DNA from: an uncultured Chitinophagaceae bacterium
GTDB taxonomy: Bacteria > Bacteroidota > Bacteroidia > Chitinophagales > Chitinophagaceae
NCBI GenBank assembly: GCA_946885335.1
Contig: CAMPGG010000173.1
Span: 1-7,297, forward strand
DNA: 7,297 bases
Reading direction: 5' to 3'
The notes under the pieces: model-generated
Told to the model about the DNA's origin: nothing
Seen by the model: the letters and a program-made list of their open reading frames with translations, nothing else
Database searches by the model: none
Translations under genes and position numbers: made by a program
In this document: one piece after another, positions 1 to 4,647 of the stretch
Layout of the letters: each line of letters begins with the position of its first letter
How positions within the stretch are numbered: position 1 is the first letter of the stretch

Positions 1-899
1 GCTTCATAACTTTTATCGGGATGTGTGATCTGCACAATTTCCACTTTATCAAATTGATGCAAACGGTTTAATCCTCTTACATCTTTACCATAACTTCCTG
101 CTTCTCTTCGAAAGCAGGGTGTGTATGCGGTCATCTTTACAGGCAATGAGGTTTCCTTCATCATTTCATCGCGATAAATATTTGTCAATGGAACTTCGGA
201 AGTCGGGATCAAATAAAAATTATCTTCAGTTGCATGATACATCTGTCCTTCTTTATCGGGCAATTGCCCGGTGCCAAATGCGGACGCTTCATTCACCAGT
301 AATGGTGGTTGCACCTCCATGTATCCGGCAGCCGTATTAAAATCTAAAAAATATTGCACCAGGGATCGCTGCAGTTTGGCACCCTTTCCTTTATAAAATG
401 GAAATCCGCTGCCGGTAATTTTAGTCCCTAATTCAAAATCGATGATATCATATTTTTTGGTCAGCTCCCAATGAGCTAATGCCTGTTCAGGAAGTTTTGG
501 CATTTTTCCACCTTCTCTAACAACTTCATTTTCTTCCGGTGTTTTTCCCGGTGGAACTTCTTTAGCAGGTAAATTAGGCAGTTGCACTAATTGATTGTGC
601 AATTCCTTTTCTACTTCGGATAATAAAGGTTCGATAGAAACTAACGTGGTTTTTAATTGTTCCACTTCCTTTTTCTTTTCTTCAGCCGCCGCTTTATCTC
701 CTTTAGCCATTAACTGGCCAATCAATTTTGATGCAGCATTGATCAGGGCTTTTGTTTCATCATACTGAAAAGTATATTTTTTGCGTTGCTCATTCAGTTC
801 CAAAATAGAATCAACCAACTGTACATCTTTAAAATTTTTGATCGTCAATCTTTCCTTAACCCATTCCGGATCCTGGCTTAAAACCTGTAACTGCAACAT
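1..899 (-). CDS. serS: Seryl-tRNA synthetase, N-terminal 299 residues (3' end beyond window)
   Basis: Class II aminoacyl-tRNA synthetase that charges tRNA-Ser (and tRNA-Sec where present) with serine in the cytoplasm. The frame opens at an ATG at 899 (MLQLQVL) and stays open to the left edge, so about 125 residues, including motif 3, are missing (family length about 420-430). Residues 1-105 fit the tRNA-binding N-terminal domain, with a charged, helical, coiled-coil-like stretch at about 30-105 (EEKKKEVEQLK). Motif 1 lies at about 188-214 (EVQPPLLVNEASAFGTGQLP). The serine-sensing TSE loop is T233-S234-E235, followed by VPLTN. Motif 2 is at 263-287, with FRREAGSYGKDVRG and then HQFDKVE, which is diagnostic. 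It is divergent from the gene at 1006 across 106 bases, with its own -7 element at 918-925. No Shine-Dalgarno sequence precedes the start, as is usual in Bacteroidota. Identification is secure. Confidence 0.97.
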   Translation of the reverse strand, partial: MLQLQVLSQDPEWVKERLTIKNFKDVQLVDSILELNEQRKKYTFQYDETKALINAASKLIGQLMAKGDKAAAEEKKKEVEQLKTTLVSIEPLLSEVEKELHNQLVQLPNLPAKEVPPGKTPEENEVVREGGKMPKLPEQALAHWELTKKYDIIDFELGTKITGSGFPFYKGKGAKLQRSLVQYFLDFNTAAGYMEVQPPLLVNEASAFGTGQLPDKEGQMYHATEDNFYLIPTSEVPLTNIYRDEMMKETSLPVKMTAYTPCFRREAGSYGKDVRGLNRLHQFDKVEIVQITHPDKSYE

Positions 900-917
900 G
901 TAATTAAAATTTAGCGG

Positions 918-925
918 CAAAGATA
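918..925 (-). promoter_or_regulatory. Putative serS promoter, -7 element TATCTTTG
   Basis: Read on the minus strand this is TATCTTTG, an exact match to the Bacteroidota sigma-A -7 consensus TAnnTTTG. It ends 18 bases before the serS ATG, which predicts a 5' untranslated region of only about 10-14 bases. I see no clear -33 TTTG at 17-23 bases upstream, only a T-rich stretch, so support rests on the -7 element and its position. Confidence 0.55.
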
Positions 926-993
926 AACATGGCCGCAGGTAATTAAAAATGATATGCTGGATTAGTTAACGTTCTAAGCATTCTTCCGTTGAT

Positions 994-1001
994 TATCTTT
1001 G
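994..1001 (+). promoter_or_regulatory. Putative promoter of the 1006 operon, -7 element TATCTTTG
   Basis: TATCTTTG matches the Bacteroidota -7 consensus TAnnTTTG exactly and is the same octamer as in the divergent serS promoter. Only four bases (CGCC) separate it from the ATG at 1006. Transcription normally begins a few bases after this element, so the message would start at or next to the start codon and be leaderless. No convincing -33 element is visible. A start further downstream in the gene is the alternative, but the next in-frame ATG comes after more than 50 codons. Confidence 0.5.
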
Positions 1002-1005
1002 CGCC

Positions 1006-1362
1006 ATGTTAAGAAATGATGATCTGCAACAGCGCTGGTGGCAATTGGAAGCAGAATTGGTTGAACGTTTTGGTAAAAAGCCTGATCTTGAAACCATATT
1101 ATTCCTGATCGGCATACAGGAGTATGGCCAAATACGCAAAAAATTTTCGAAGGAACAAAAACAGGACCTGATGCATGTGGCCGTTTGCCATTTGCTTTCG
1201 CAAAGTGGATATTATGAAATGGAAAAAGTTGATGAAGACGGATGGCCACATTTCAGGCAGTTAAAACCCATTCCCGCATTTGATACTTTTGAGCAGGAAA
1301 ATTTTATAAAGGACCACGTACTGCTTTATTTTCAAACAAATAGTTTGCAAGCTTCAGAATAA
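1006..1362 (+). CDS. Conserved-looking hypothetical protein, 118 aa, function unknown
   Basis: I do not recognise a named family. The 118-residue product is soluble, with no signal peptide or membrane segment, and looks mostly helical in its first 65 residues. Visible marks are a Trp pair at 11-12 (RWWQLEAELVERFGKKPDLE), a hydrophobic segment at 30-37 (TILFLIGI), and a short motif at 77-83 (DEDGWPHF) that looks like a conserved core. Coding status is supported by a Bacteroidota -7 element just upstream, an intact frame, and tight spacing to the next gene: the stop at 1360-1362 is 10 bases before the cyclophilin ATG, so the two are probably co-transcribed. The antisense frame over 974-1249 is a shadow. 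With four bases between the promoter octamer and the ATG, translation is probably leaderless. Role unknown; linkage to an exported prolyl isomerase gives no clear functional hint. Confidence 0.8.
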   Translation: MLRNDDLQQRWWQLEAELVERFGKKPDLETILFLIGIQEYGQIRKKFSKEQKQDLMHVAVCHLLSQSGYYEMEKVDEDGWPHFRQLKPIPAFDTFEQENFIKDHVLLYFQTNSLQASE

Positions 1363-1372
1363 AAAATAAAAG

Positions 1373-2086
1373 ATGATTCGCAAAAAGATTTCTCTTATAA
1401 CCTGCCTGCTGTTAACTGGTTTTTTAATTTTTGCGCAGCAGGATGTGAAGATCAAAAAGAAAGATCGTAAAAAAGATATTGAAATGGTAACCAGCCATGG
1501 CACCATGATTTTACGTTTAAGCGATTCCACGCCACTGCACCGCGATAATTTTCTCAGGTTAGTAAAATCGGGATATTATAACAATGTTCTTTTTCACCGG
1601 GTAATAAAAAATTTTATGATACAGGCGGGTGATCCTAAAAGTCGTGGAGCCGAATCAGGAATTCCCTTGGGTAATGGCGGACCCGGTTATACTGTACCGG
1701 CGGAATTTCGACCTTCTTTATTTCATAAAAAAGGAGCATTGGCTGCGGCCCGCATGGGTGATGATGTGAATCCTGGAAAAGCCAGTAGTGGCAGCCAGTT
1801 TTATATTGTTCAAGGAAAAGTGTTTACTGATGTCGGACTGGATACACTTGAAAGCACCCGGTTGAAAGGTTATAAACTTCCCCTTGCTCACCGGGAAGTT
1901 TATAAAACGCTGGGCGGTACCCCGCACCTGGATCAGAATTATACTGTTTTTGGGGAACTGATATCCGGTACAGAAGTGCTTGACGCAATTGCATCAACAG
2001 AAACCAGTAAAGCAACAGACCGCGACAGGCCATTAACGGATGTAAAGATCCTGGATGTGAAACTCATTAAAAGAAAAAAGAAATAA
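1373..2086 (+). CDS. Exported cyclophilin-type peptidyl-prolyl cis-trans isomerase, 237 aa
   Basis: Catalyses cis-trans isomerisation of peptidyl-proline bonds and is probably a folding helper in the periplasm. Residues 1-21 form a signal peptide: basic MIRKK, a hydrophobic core, and a likely signal peptidase I site after IFA, before QQD. The cyclophilin domain spans about 36-232. The active-site segment FHRVIKNFMIQAGDP is at 74-88, with catalytic Arg76, Phe81, Met82 and Gln84. GSQFYIV at 140-146 is the second signature, and TVFGELISG follows at 191-199. Relative to compact cyclophilins there is an insertion of roughly 35 residues at about 150-184. At the position of human CypA Trp121, which contacts cyclosporin, this protein has His185. 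The C-terminus is very basic (KRKKK). It lies 10 bases after the 1006 gene. Cys11 lies in the hydrophobic core and follows Thr, so a lipoprotein is unlikely. The exact substrate is unknown. Confidence 0.93.
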   Translation: MIRKKISLITCLLLTGFLIFAQQDVKIKKKDRKKDIEMVTSHGTMILRLSDSTPLHRDNFLRLVKSGYYNNVLFHRVIKNFMIQAGDPKSRGAESGIPLGNGGPGYTVPAEFRPSLFHKKGALAAARMGDDVNPGKASSGSQFYIVQGKVFTDVGLDTLESTRLKGYKLPLAHREVYKTLGGTPHLDQNYTVFGELISGTEVLDAIASTETSKATDRDRPLTDVKILDVKLIKRKKK

Positions 2087-2097
2087 GCGGCTTATTT
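2081..2097 (+). terminator. Possible weak terminator overlapping the cyclophilin stop codon
   Basis: AAATAAG, loop CGG, CTTATTT forms a perfect 7-bp stem. The stop codon TAA (2084-2086) lies in its left arm, and AT-rich sequence with several T runs follows (T at 2108-2112). The stem has only two G-C pairs, so it may not terminate efficiently, and read-through into gcvH is possible. Confidence 0.3.
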
Positions 2098-2129
2098 TGA
2101 AAATATATTTTTATTACGAGGCTTTTATT

Positions 2130-2137
2130 AATATTTG
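2130..2137 (+). promoter_or_regulatory. Possible gcvH promoter, near-match AATATTTG
   Basis: AATATTTG differs from TAnnTTTG at one base and ends 22 bases before the gcvH ATG, a plausible distance. No -33 element is seen at 17-23 bases upstream. The 73-base gap after the cyclophilin stop and the weak hairpin there are consistent with gcvH having its own promoter. Confidence 0.3.
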
Positions 2138-2159
2138 CAACTCCTAAAAGAAATGACAT

Positions 2160-2537
2160 ATGAATTTTCCTGCTGAATTGAAATACACCAAAGACCATGA
2201 GTGGATTCGCCTGGAAGGCAATACTGCAACTATTGGCATAACCGAATTTGCACAGAAAGAATTAGGTGACATTGTTTATGTGGAAGTTGAAACTATCGGA
2301 AAAGGCTTAAAGGCTAATGATGTTTTTGGCACTGTTGAAGCTGTAAAAACGGTTTCAGATCTTTTTCTGCCCGTTGATGGTACCATCAATGAACTGAATA
2401 GTGCTTTATCTTCTCAACCGGAATTAGTTAACAGCGATCCTTACGGTGAAGGCTGGATGATAAAAATGACTGTTGATAATCCACAGGATGTTGAAGCATT
2501 AATGGATGCAGCTGCTTACGAAGAGATGGTAGGTTAA
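2160..2537 (+). CDS. gcvH: Glycine cleavage system H protein
   Basis: Lipoyl carrier protein of the cytoplasmic glycine cleavage complex. Its lipoyl-lysine arm shuttles the aminomethyl group between the P, T and L proteins, yielding CO2, ammonia and methylene-tetrahydrofolate. The 125-residue length is typical. Residues 1-20 carry the family opening ([10 protein letters not shown]), then [18 protein letters not shown] at 26-43. The lipoylation site is Lys63 in [18 protein letters not shown] (57-74), and the tail has [13 protein letters not shown] (91-103). The ATG at 2160 is preceded by an A-rich stretch (AAAAGAAA) and not by a Shine-Dalgarno sequence. A VanZ-family gene follows after 17 bases. 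No gcvP or gcvT is in the window, so the remaining subunits must lie elsewhere, as is common in Bacteroidota. Confidence 0.98.
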   Translation: MNFPAELKYTKDHEWIRLEGNTATIGITEFAQKELGDIVYVEVETIGKGLKANDVFGTVEAVKTVSDLFLPVDGTINELNSALSSQPELVNSDPYGEGWMIKMTVDNPQDVEALMDAAAYEEMVG

Positions 2538-2554
2538 TATTTCAAAATCAGCAT

Positions 2555-2959
2555 TTGAATAAAAAGGTCTCCGCATTATTGGTTGCTTTCGCATTTTTTG
2601 TGTTGGCTACCATTTTATTTTTATTACCCGGTGCCAGTTTCCCTAAACAAAACTGGTTAACCCCGTTCTTCAATTTTATCGGTTTCGATAAATGGGTGCA
2701 TGCCACTATTTTTTTTGTACTTGTATATTTATGGTGCAGGGCTTTCTCGCAAAGAACCACGCTATTATCCAGGAAAAAAGTTTTTCTTTTTATCCTCTTC
2801 ACATTTATAGCATATGGAATTTTAATTGAATTTATTCAGAAAGAATTTATTGTAAACCGCTCCTTCGAGGTGTTTGATATTGCAGCGGATACAGGAGGCG
2901 CAGTCCTTGGATTTATGTTCGCCAGCAGAAGGTTTATAAAAAAAGAGAGACCCCTGTAG
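2555..2959 (+). CDS. VanZ-family small membrane protein, 134 aa, TTG start
   Basis: Inner-membrane protein of the VanZ family. VanZ itself is linked to teicoplanin resistance, but most members, like this one, have no established role. Predicted membrane segments are at about 7-25, 48-64, 76-93 and 106-124. Family marks are Asp45-Lys46 and His49 (FDKWVHA), Glu92 and Gln95 (IEFIQKEF), Arg102, Asp108, and the glycines in DTGGAVLG (112-119). The position often held by Asn in the aN-xxG motif is Asp112 here. The start is TTG at 2555: the frame has no ATG before residue 121, and TTG gives a natural basic N-terminus (MNKK). It begins 17 bases after gcvH and is probably co-transcribed with it. Unusually, its last codons and stop (Pro, Leu, TAG at 2957-2959) lie inside the left part of a duplicated hairpin repeat, so the repeat defines the C-terminus. 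Confidence 0.88.
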   Translation: MNKKVSALLVAFAFFVLATILFLLPGASFPKQNWLTPFFNFIGFDKWVHATIFFVLVYLWCRAFSQRTTLLSRKKVFLFILFTFIAYGILIEFIQKEFIVNRSFEVFDIAADTGGAVLGFMFASRRFIKKERPL

Positions 2960-2970
2960 AAACAGGGGTC
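2938..2970 (-). terminator. Intrinsic terminator for leftward transcription (hairpin of copy 1 plus T tract)
   Basis: Read on the minus strand, the 9-bp G+C-rich stem (2970-2949, loop TTCT) is followed by TCTC and then seven T residues (2944-2938). This is a standard Rho-independent layout. On the plus strand the same hairpin is followed by GTTAACC with no T run, so it should not terminate gcvH-vanZ transcription by the usual mechanism. It could stop transcripts from prfA or from the remnant ORF at 3079-3234, or protect against antisense transcription of vanZ. Confidence 0.55.
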
Positions 2971-3001
2971 GTTAACCAAAACTAACTGCTTATGAGAAAA
3001 T
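2948..3001. repeat. 54-base direct repeat, copy 1 (hairpin cassette)
   Basis: Identical over 54 bases to 3045-3098, offset by 97 bases. It opens with a perfect 9-bp hairpin (arms GACCCCTGT and ACAGGGGTC, loop AGAA, 2949-2970), then GTTAACCAAAACTAACTGCT, then TATGAGAAAAT. On the plus strand it ends in ATG AGA AAA (2992-3000), which continues as a six-codon ORF (MRKSEF, stop at 3010-3012). The VanZ stop codon lies in the 5' arm and loop of the hairpin. It could be a duplicated leader of a plus-strand gene, a minus-strand gene end plus terminator, or a dispersed repeat; the sequence alone does not decide. Confidence 0.9.
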
Positions 3002-3006
3002 CGGAA

Positions 3007-3029
3007 TTTTAATGACCAGGTCATTAAAA
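3007..3029. repeat. 23-base near-perfect palindrome between the two repeat copies
   Basis: TTTTAATGACC and GGTCATTAAAA are perfect 11-base complements around a single central A (3018). It lies in the 43-base spacer between the 54-base repeats. It may be an operator-like protein-binding site, a second hairpin of the cassette, or a scar of rearrangement. The stop codon of the short ORF from copy 1 (3010-3012) falls in its left arm. Confidence 0.7.
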
Positions 3030-3044
3030 CAATATTTTTAAAGA

Positions 3045-3098
3045 AGACCCCTGTAGAAACAGGGGTCGTTAACCAAAACTAACTGCTTATGAGAAAAT
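3045..3098. repeat. 54-base direct repeat, copy 2 (hairpin cassette)
   Basis: Exact copy of 2948-3001. The hairpin is at 3046-3067 with the same arms and AGAA loop, and the same ATG AGA AAA falls at 3089-3097. Here the frame continues for eight codons (MRKLNSFI, stop at 3113-3115). On the minus strand the hairpin is followed by TTCTTT and then A-rich sequence, a weaker terminator than copy 1. The minus-strand frame crossing this copy ends in FLISS and TAG (3079-3081), 11 bases before the hairpin. Confidence 0.9.
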
Positions 3099-3234
3099 TG
3101 AATTCGTTTATATAAAGATCTAAATGTTCTTGTTTCTTATTCCCTTCTTCTATTACAAATTTACTGCCAAGAAAATCAAGGTGCTGTTAATGAAAGTTTA
3201 AACATCCTTTTTCTTCTTTAATACTATAATTCAT
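3079..3234 (-). pseudogene. Possible small ORF remnant with one in-frame stop, about 51 codons
   Basis: From an ATG at 3234 the minus strand reads MNYSIKEEKGCLNFH, then TAA (3189-3187), then in the same frame QHLDFLGSKFVIEEGNKKQ and on through EHLDLYINEFNFLISS to TAG at 3081-3079. The second half has a protein-like mix of charged and hydrophobic residues, and the frame ends 11 bases before a hairpin, as a gene end would. A single nonsense change in a small gene would explain it. The stretch is short, has no recognised homology and no clear promoter, so chance is a real alternative. I do not recognise the product. Confidence 0.22.
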
Positions 3235-3459
3235 ATACTATGCCAAAAATTTGATCATTCTGTTAAGGATTACTGCAATCTGCTTACAATCGTCATTTTA
3301 AGCCATTTAAAAAACATAAATAAATTAATTTGTAGGATAGGAATTTCTTCCAATGCTTTAACACGTAAATATGCTTAAGTAAATGCCGCAAAAAATTTGG
3401 CATGCTGTGAAAAAAAAACCCCAATAAAGTGTGGCGTATATGAAACAGTACAGCCCGGT
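3099..3459. other. AT-rich intergenic stretch with no intact gene
   Basis: Apart from the possible remnant (3079-3234), only very short frames occur on either strand. A minus-strand TAAATTTG at 3163-3156 matches TAnnTTTG but leads only into the repeat cassette and lies inside the remnant frame. Downstream of prfA on the minus strand there is a run of eight T residues (3418-3411) preceded by GGGG, but the stem before it is poor. A 5-bp ATGCC/GGCAT inverted repeat around 3384-3403 is also weak. I see no tRNA or recognisable riboswitch. Confidence 0.5.
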
Positions 3460-4524
3460 TTAATCCTGGGTTGTCATTTTCTCAGAATTTTCGGCAAACT
3501 GGAGCGCATCAATAAATTCCTGTATCTCGCCATTTAAAACCGCATCAAGATTATAAGCAGTAAACCCGATCCGGTGATCGGTTACCCTGCCTTGCGGATA
3601 ATTATAAGTCCTGATCTTAGCACTGCGGTCACCCGTACTTACCAGGCTTTTGCGATGCCTGCTTATTTCATCCTCCTGTTTCCGAACCTGCTCTTCATAT
3701 AATTTGGTCCGCATCATTTGCATAGCCTTTTCCCGGTTACCTAACTGGCTTCTTTCTGTTTGGCAAATAATCACCAACCCGGTAGGGATATGCGTTAACA
3801 TTACTTTTGTTTCTACTTTGTTTACATTCTGTCCACCCGCACCTCCACTCCTGGAAGTTTCCATTTTTACATCACTTTCTCTTAATTCTACATCTACCTC
3901 TTCCGCTTCCGGCATTACGGCTACGGTTGCTGCGCTGGTATGAACGCGGCCGCTGGTTTCTGTGTCGGGAACTCTTTGCACCCGGTGCACACCACTTTCA
4001 AATTTCAATGTTCCATAAACATCATCACCCGTTACTTCAACCTGCACTTCCTTAAAACCACCCGCGGTTCCTTCATTTTCACTCAAAATGGCGGTTTTCC
4101 AACCCTTTTTCTCACAATATTTTAAATACATCCGCAACAGGTCACCCGCAAAAAGACTGGCTTCATCGCCGCCGGTTCCGGCCCTGATCTCCAGGATGGC
4201 ATTCTTCTCGTCCTGCGGATCTTTTGGAATCAACAATTGCCTGATATATGCTTCGTGTTTTTCTATTTTTTCTTCCAGTTCCGGCGTTTCCAGCTTAGCC
4301 ATTTCCCGCAATTCTTCATCACTCCCATTCATTGCTTCTTTATAAAAAACCTGGTCATCCAGCAATTTTTTATAAGCCTCGTAAGCATTCACAATTTTTT
4401 CCAGCCCACGATATTCTTTGCTGGTGGCTTTATATTTTTTATTGTCGTTCACAATTTCGGGGTTGGTGAGCGCCACCGACAATTGATCGAAACGGGCTTT
4501 TATAGCTTCTAACTTGTGTAACAT
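3460..4524 (-). CDS. prfA: Peptide chain release factor 1 (RF1), 354 aa
   Basis: Recognises UAA and UAG stop codons on the ribosome and triggers hydrolysis of peptidyl-tRNA. The frame is open upstream to 4860, but the family start is the ATG at 4524 ([20 protein letters not shown]); this gives 354 residues against the usual 355-360 and avoids a 112-codon extension that overlaps the divergent gene. Domain 1 covers about 1-100. Residues 114-120 (RAGTGGD) open the core. The codon-reading tripeptide is Pro186-Asp187-Thr188 in [18 protein letters not shown], matching the PxT motif of RF1 and not the SPF of RF2. The catalytic GGQ is at 230-232 within [14 protein letters not shown]. The C-terminal half has [13 protein letters not shown] and [13 protein letters not shown]. 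It appears monocistronic, with a likely promoter at 4627-4634. No prmC methyltransferase gene, which acts on the GGQ glutamine, is adjacent. Confidence 0.98.
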   Translation of the reverse strand: MLHKLEAIKARFDQLSVALTNPEIVNDNKKYKATSKEYRGLEKIVNAYEAYKKLLDDQVFYKEAMNGSDEELREMAKLETPELEEKIEKHEAYIRQLLIPKDPQDEKNAILEIRAGTGGDEASLFAGDLLRMYLKYCEKKGWKTAILSENEGTAGGFKEVQVEVTGDDVYGTLKFESGVHRVQRVPDTETSGRVHTSAATVAVMPEAEEVDVELRESDVKMETSRSGGAGGQNVNKVETKVMLTHIPTGLVIICQTERSQLGNREKAMQMMRTKLYEEQVRKQEDEISRHRKSLVSTGDRSAKIRTYNYPQGRVTDHRIGFTAYNLDAVLNGEIQEFIDALQFAENSEKMTTQD

Positions 4525-4551
4525 TCGTTTTGCGTTATTTTTATGTAACCG

Positions 4552-4581
4552 GCAACAGTAATCCTGTTTGGCTGCTGTTGC
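4552..4581 (-). promoter_or_regulatory. Hairpin in the prfA 5' leader
   Basis: GCAACAG (4552-4558) and CTGTTGC (4575-4581) are perfect 7-base complements around a 16-base loop. The hairpin lies about 28 bases upstream of the prfA ATG, within the roughly 95-base leader predicted from the promoter at 4627-4634. No T tract follows on the minus strand, so it is not a simple terminator. The neighbouring G+C-rich tract (minus strand GAAGGGTGCGACGC, 4593-4580) stands out from its surroundings. It could be an mRNA structure affecting translation or stability, or part of an interspersed repeat. Confidence 0.4.
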
Positions 4582-4626
4582 GTCGCACCCTTCGGCAATA
4601 TTGCTTTCTTCAACAAAAAAGGTGTG

Positions 4627-4634
4627 CAAAGTTA
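4627..4634 (-). promoter_or_regulatory. Putative prfA promoter, -7 element TAACTTTG
   Basis: On the minus strand this reads TAACTTTG, an exact TAnnTTTG match. A TTTG sits 24 bases upstream of it, slightly beyond the usual 17-23 base spacing. The predicted start near 4620 gives a leader of about 95 bases. The element lies 13 bases before the ATG of the divergent amidohydrolase, so the two promoters must overlap or interfere. I see no good plus-strand match for the amidohydrolase. Confidence 0.45.
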
Positions 4635-4647
4635 ATTGAAACAAAGC

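Noticed and set aside
119..340. Plus-strand 73-residue frame
   Set aside because: It lies antisense to serS, whose motif 2 and TSE loop are encoded there; no independent support.
974..1249. Minus-strand 91-residue frame
   Set aside because: Antisense shadow of the 1006 gene; it would also cross both divergent promoters.
2548..3024. Minus-strand frames of 84 and 62 residues over vanZ
   Set aside because: Antisense to vanZ, with compositions that mirror the membrane-protein codons; no promoter or homology seen.
2948..3098. CRISPR array
   Set aside because: Only two repeat units, 54 bases each, with a 43-base spacer containing its own palindrome, and no cas genes; it does not fit CRISPR dimensions.
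2992..3115. Short plus-strand ORFs MRKSEF and MRKLNSFI as real peptides
   Set aside because: Six and eight codons are too short to support as genes from sequence alone; kept only as a property of the repeats.
3156..3163. Minus-strand TAAATTTG as a promoter
   Set aside because: Matches TAnnTTTG, but it lies inside the possible remnant frame, has no -33 element at the right spacing and leads to no gene; AT-rich DNA gives such matches by chance.
2948..3234. Insertion sequence remnant
   Set aside because: No transposase-like frame, no terminal inverted repeats at the outer ends and no target-site duplication could be identified.
3460..3480. Hairpin at the prfA stop as a terminator
   Set aside because: AGCCCGG/CCTGGGTT pairs partly on the plus strand through G-T pairs but has mismatches on the minus strand, where prfA is transcribed, and no T tract follows directly.
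3650..4512. Several plus-strand frames of 61-97 residues
   Set aside because: All are antisense to prfA and show low-complexity Leu/Phe/Ser-rich translations typical of shadows.
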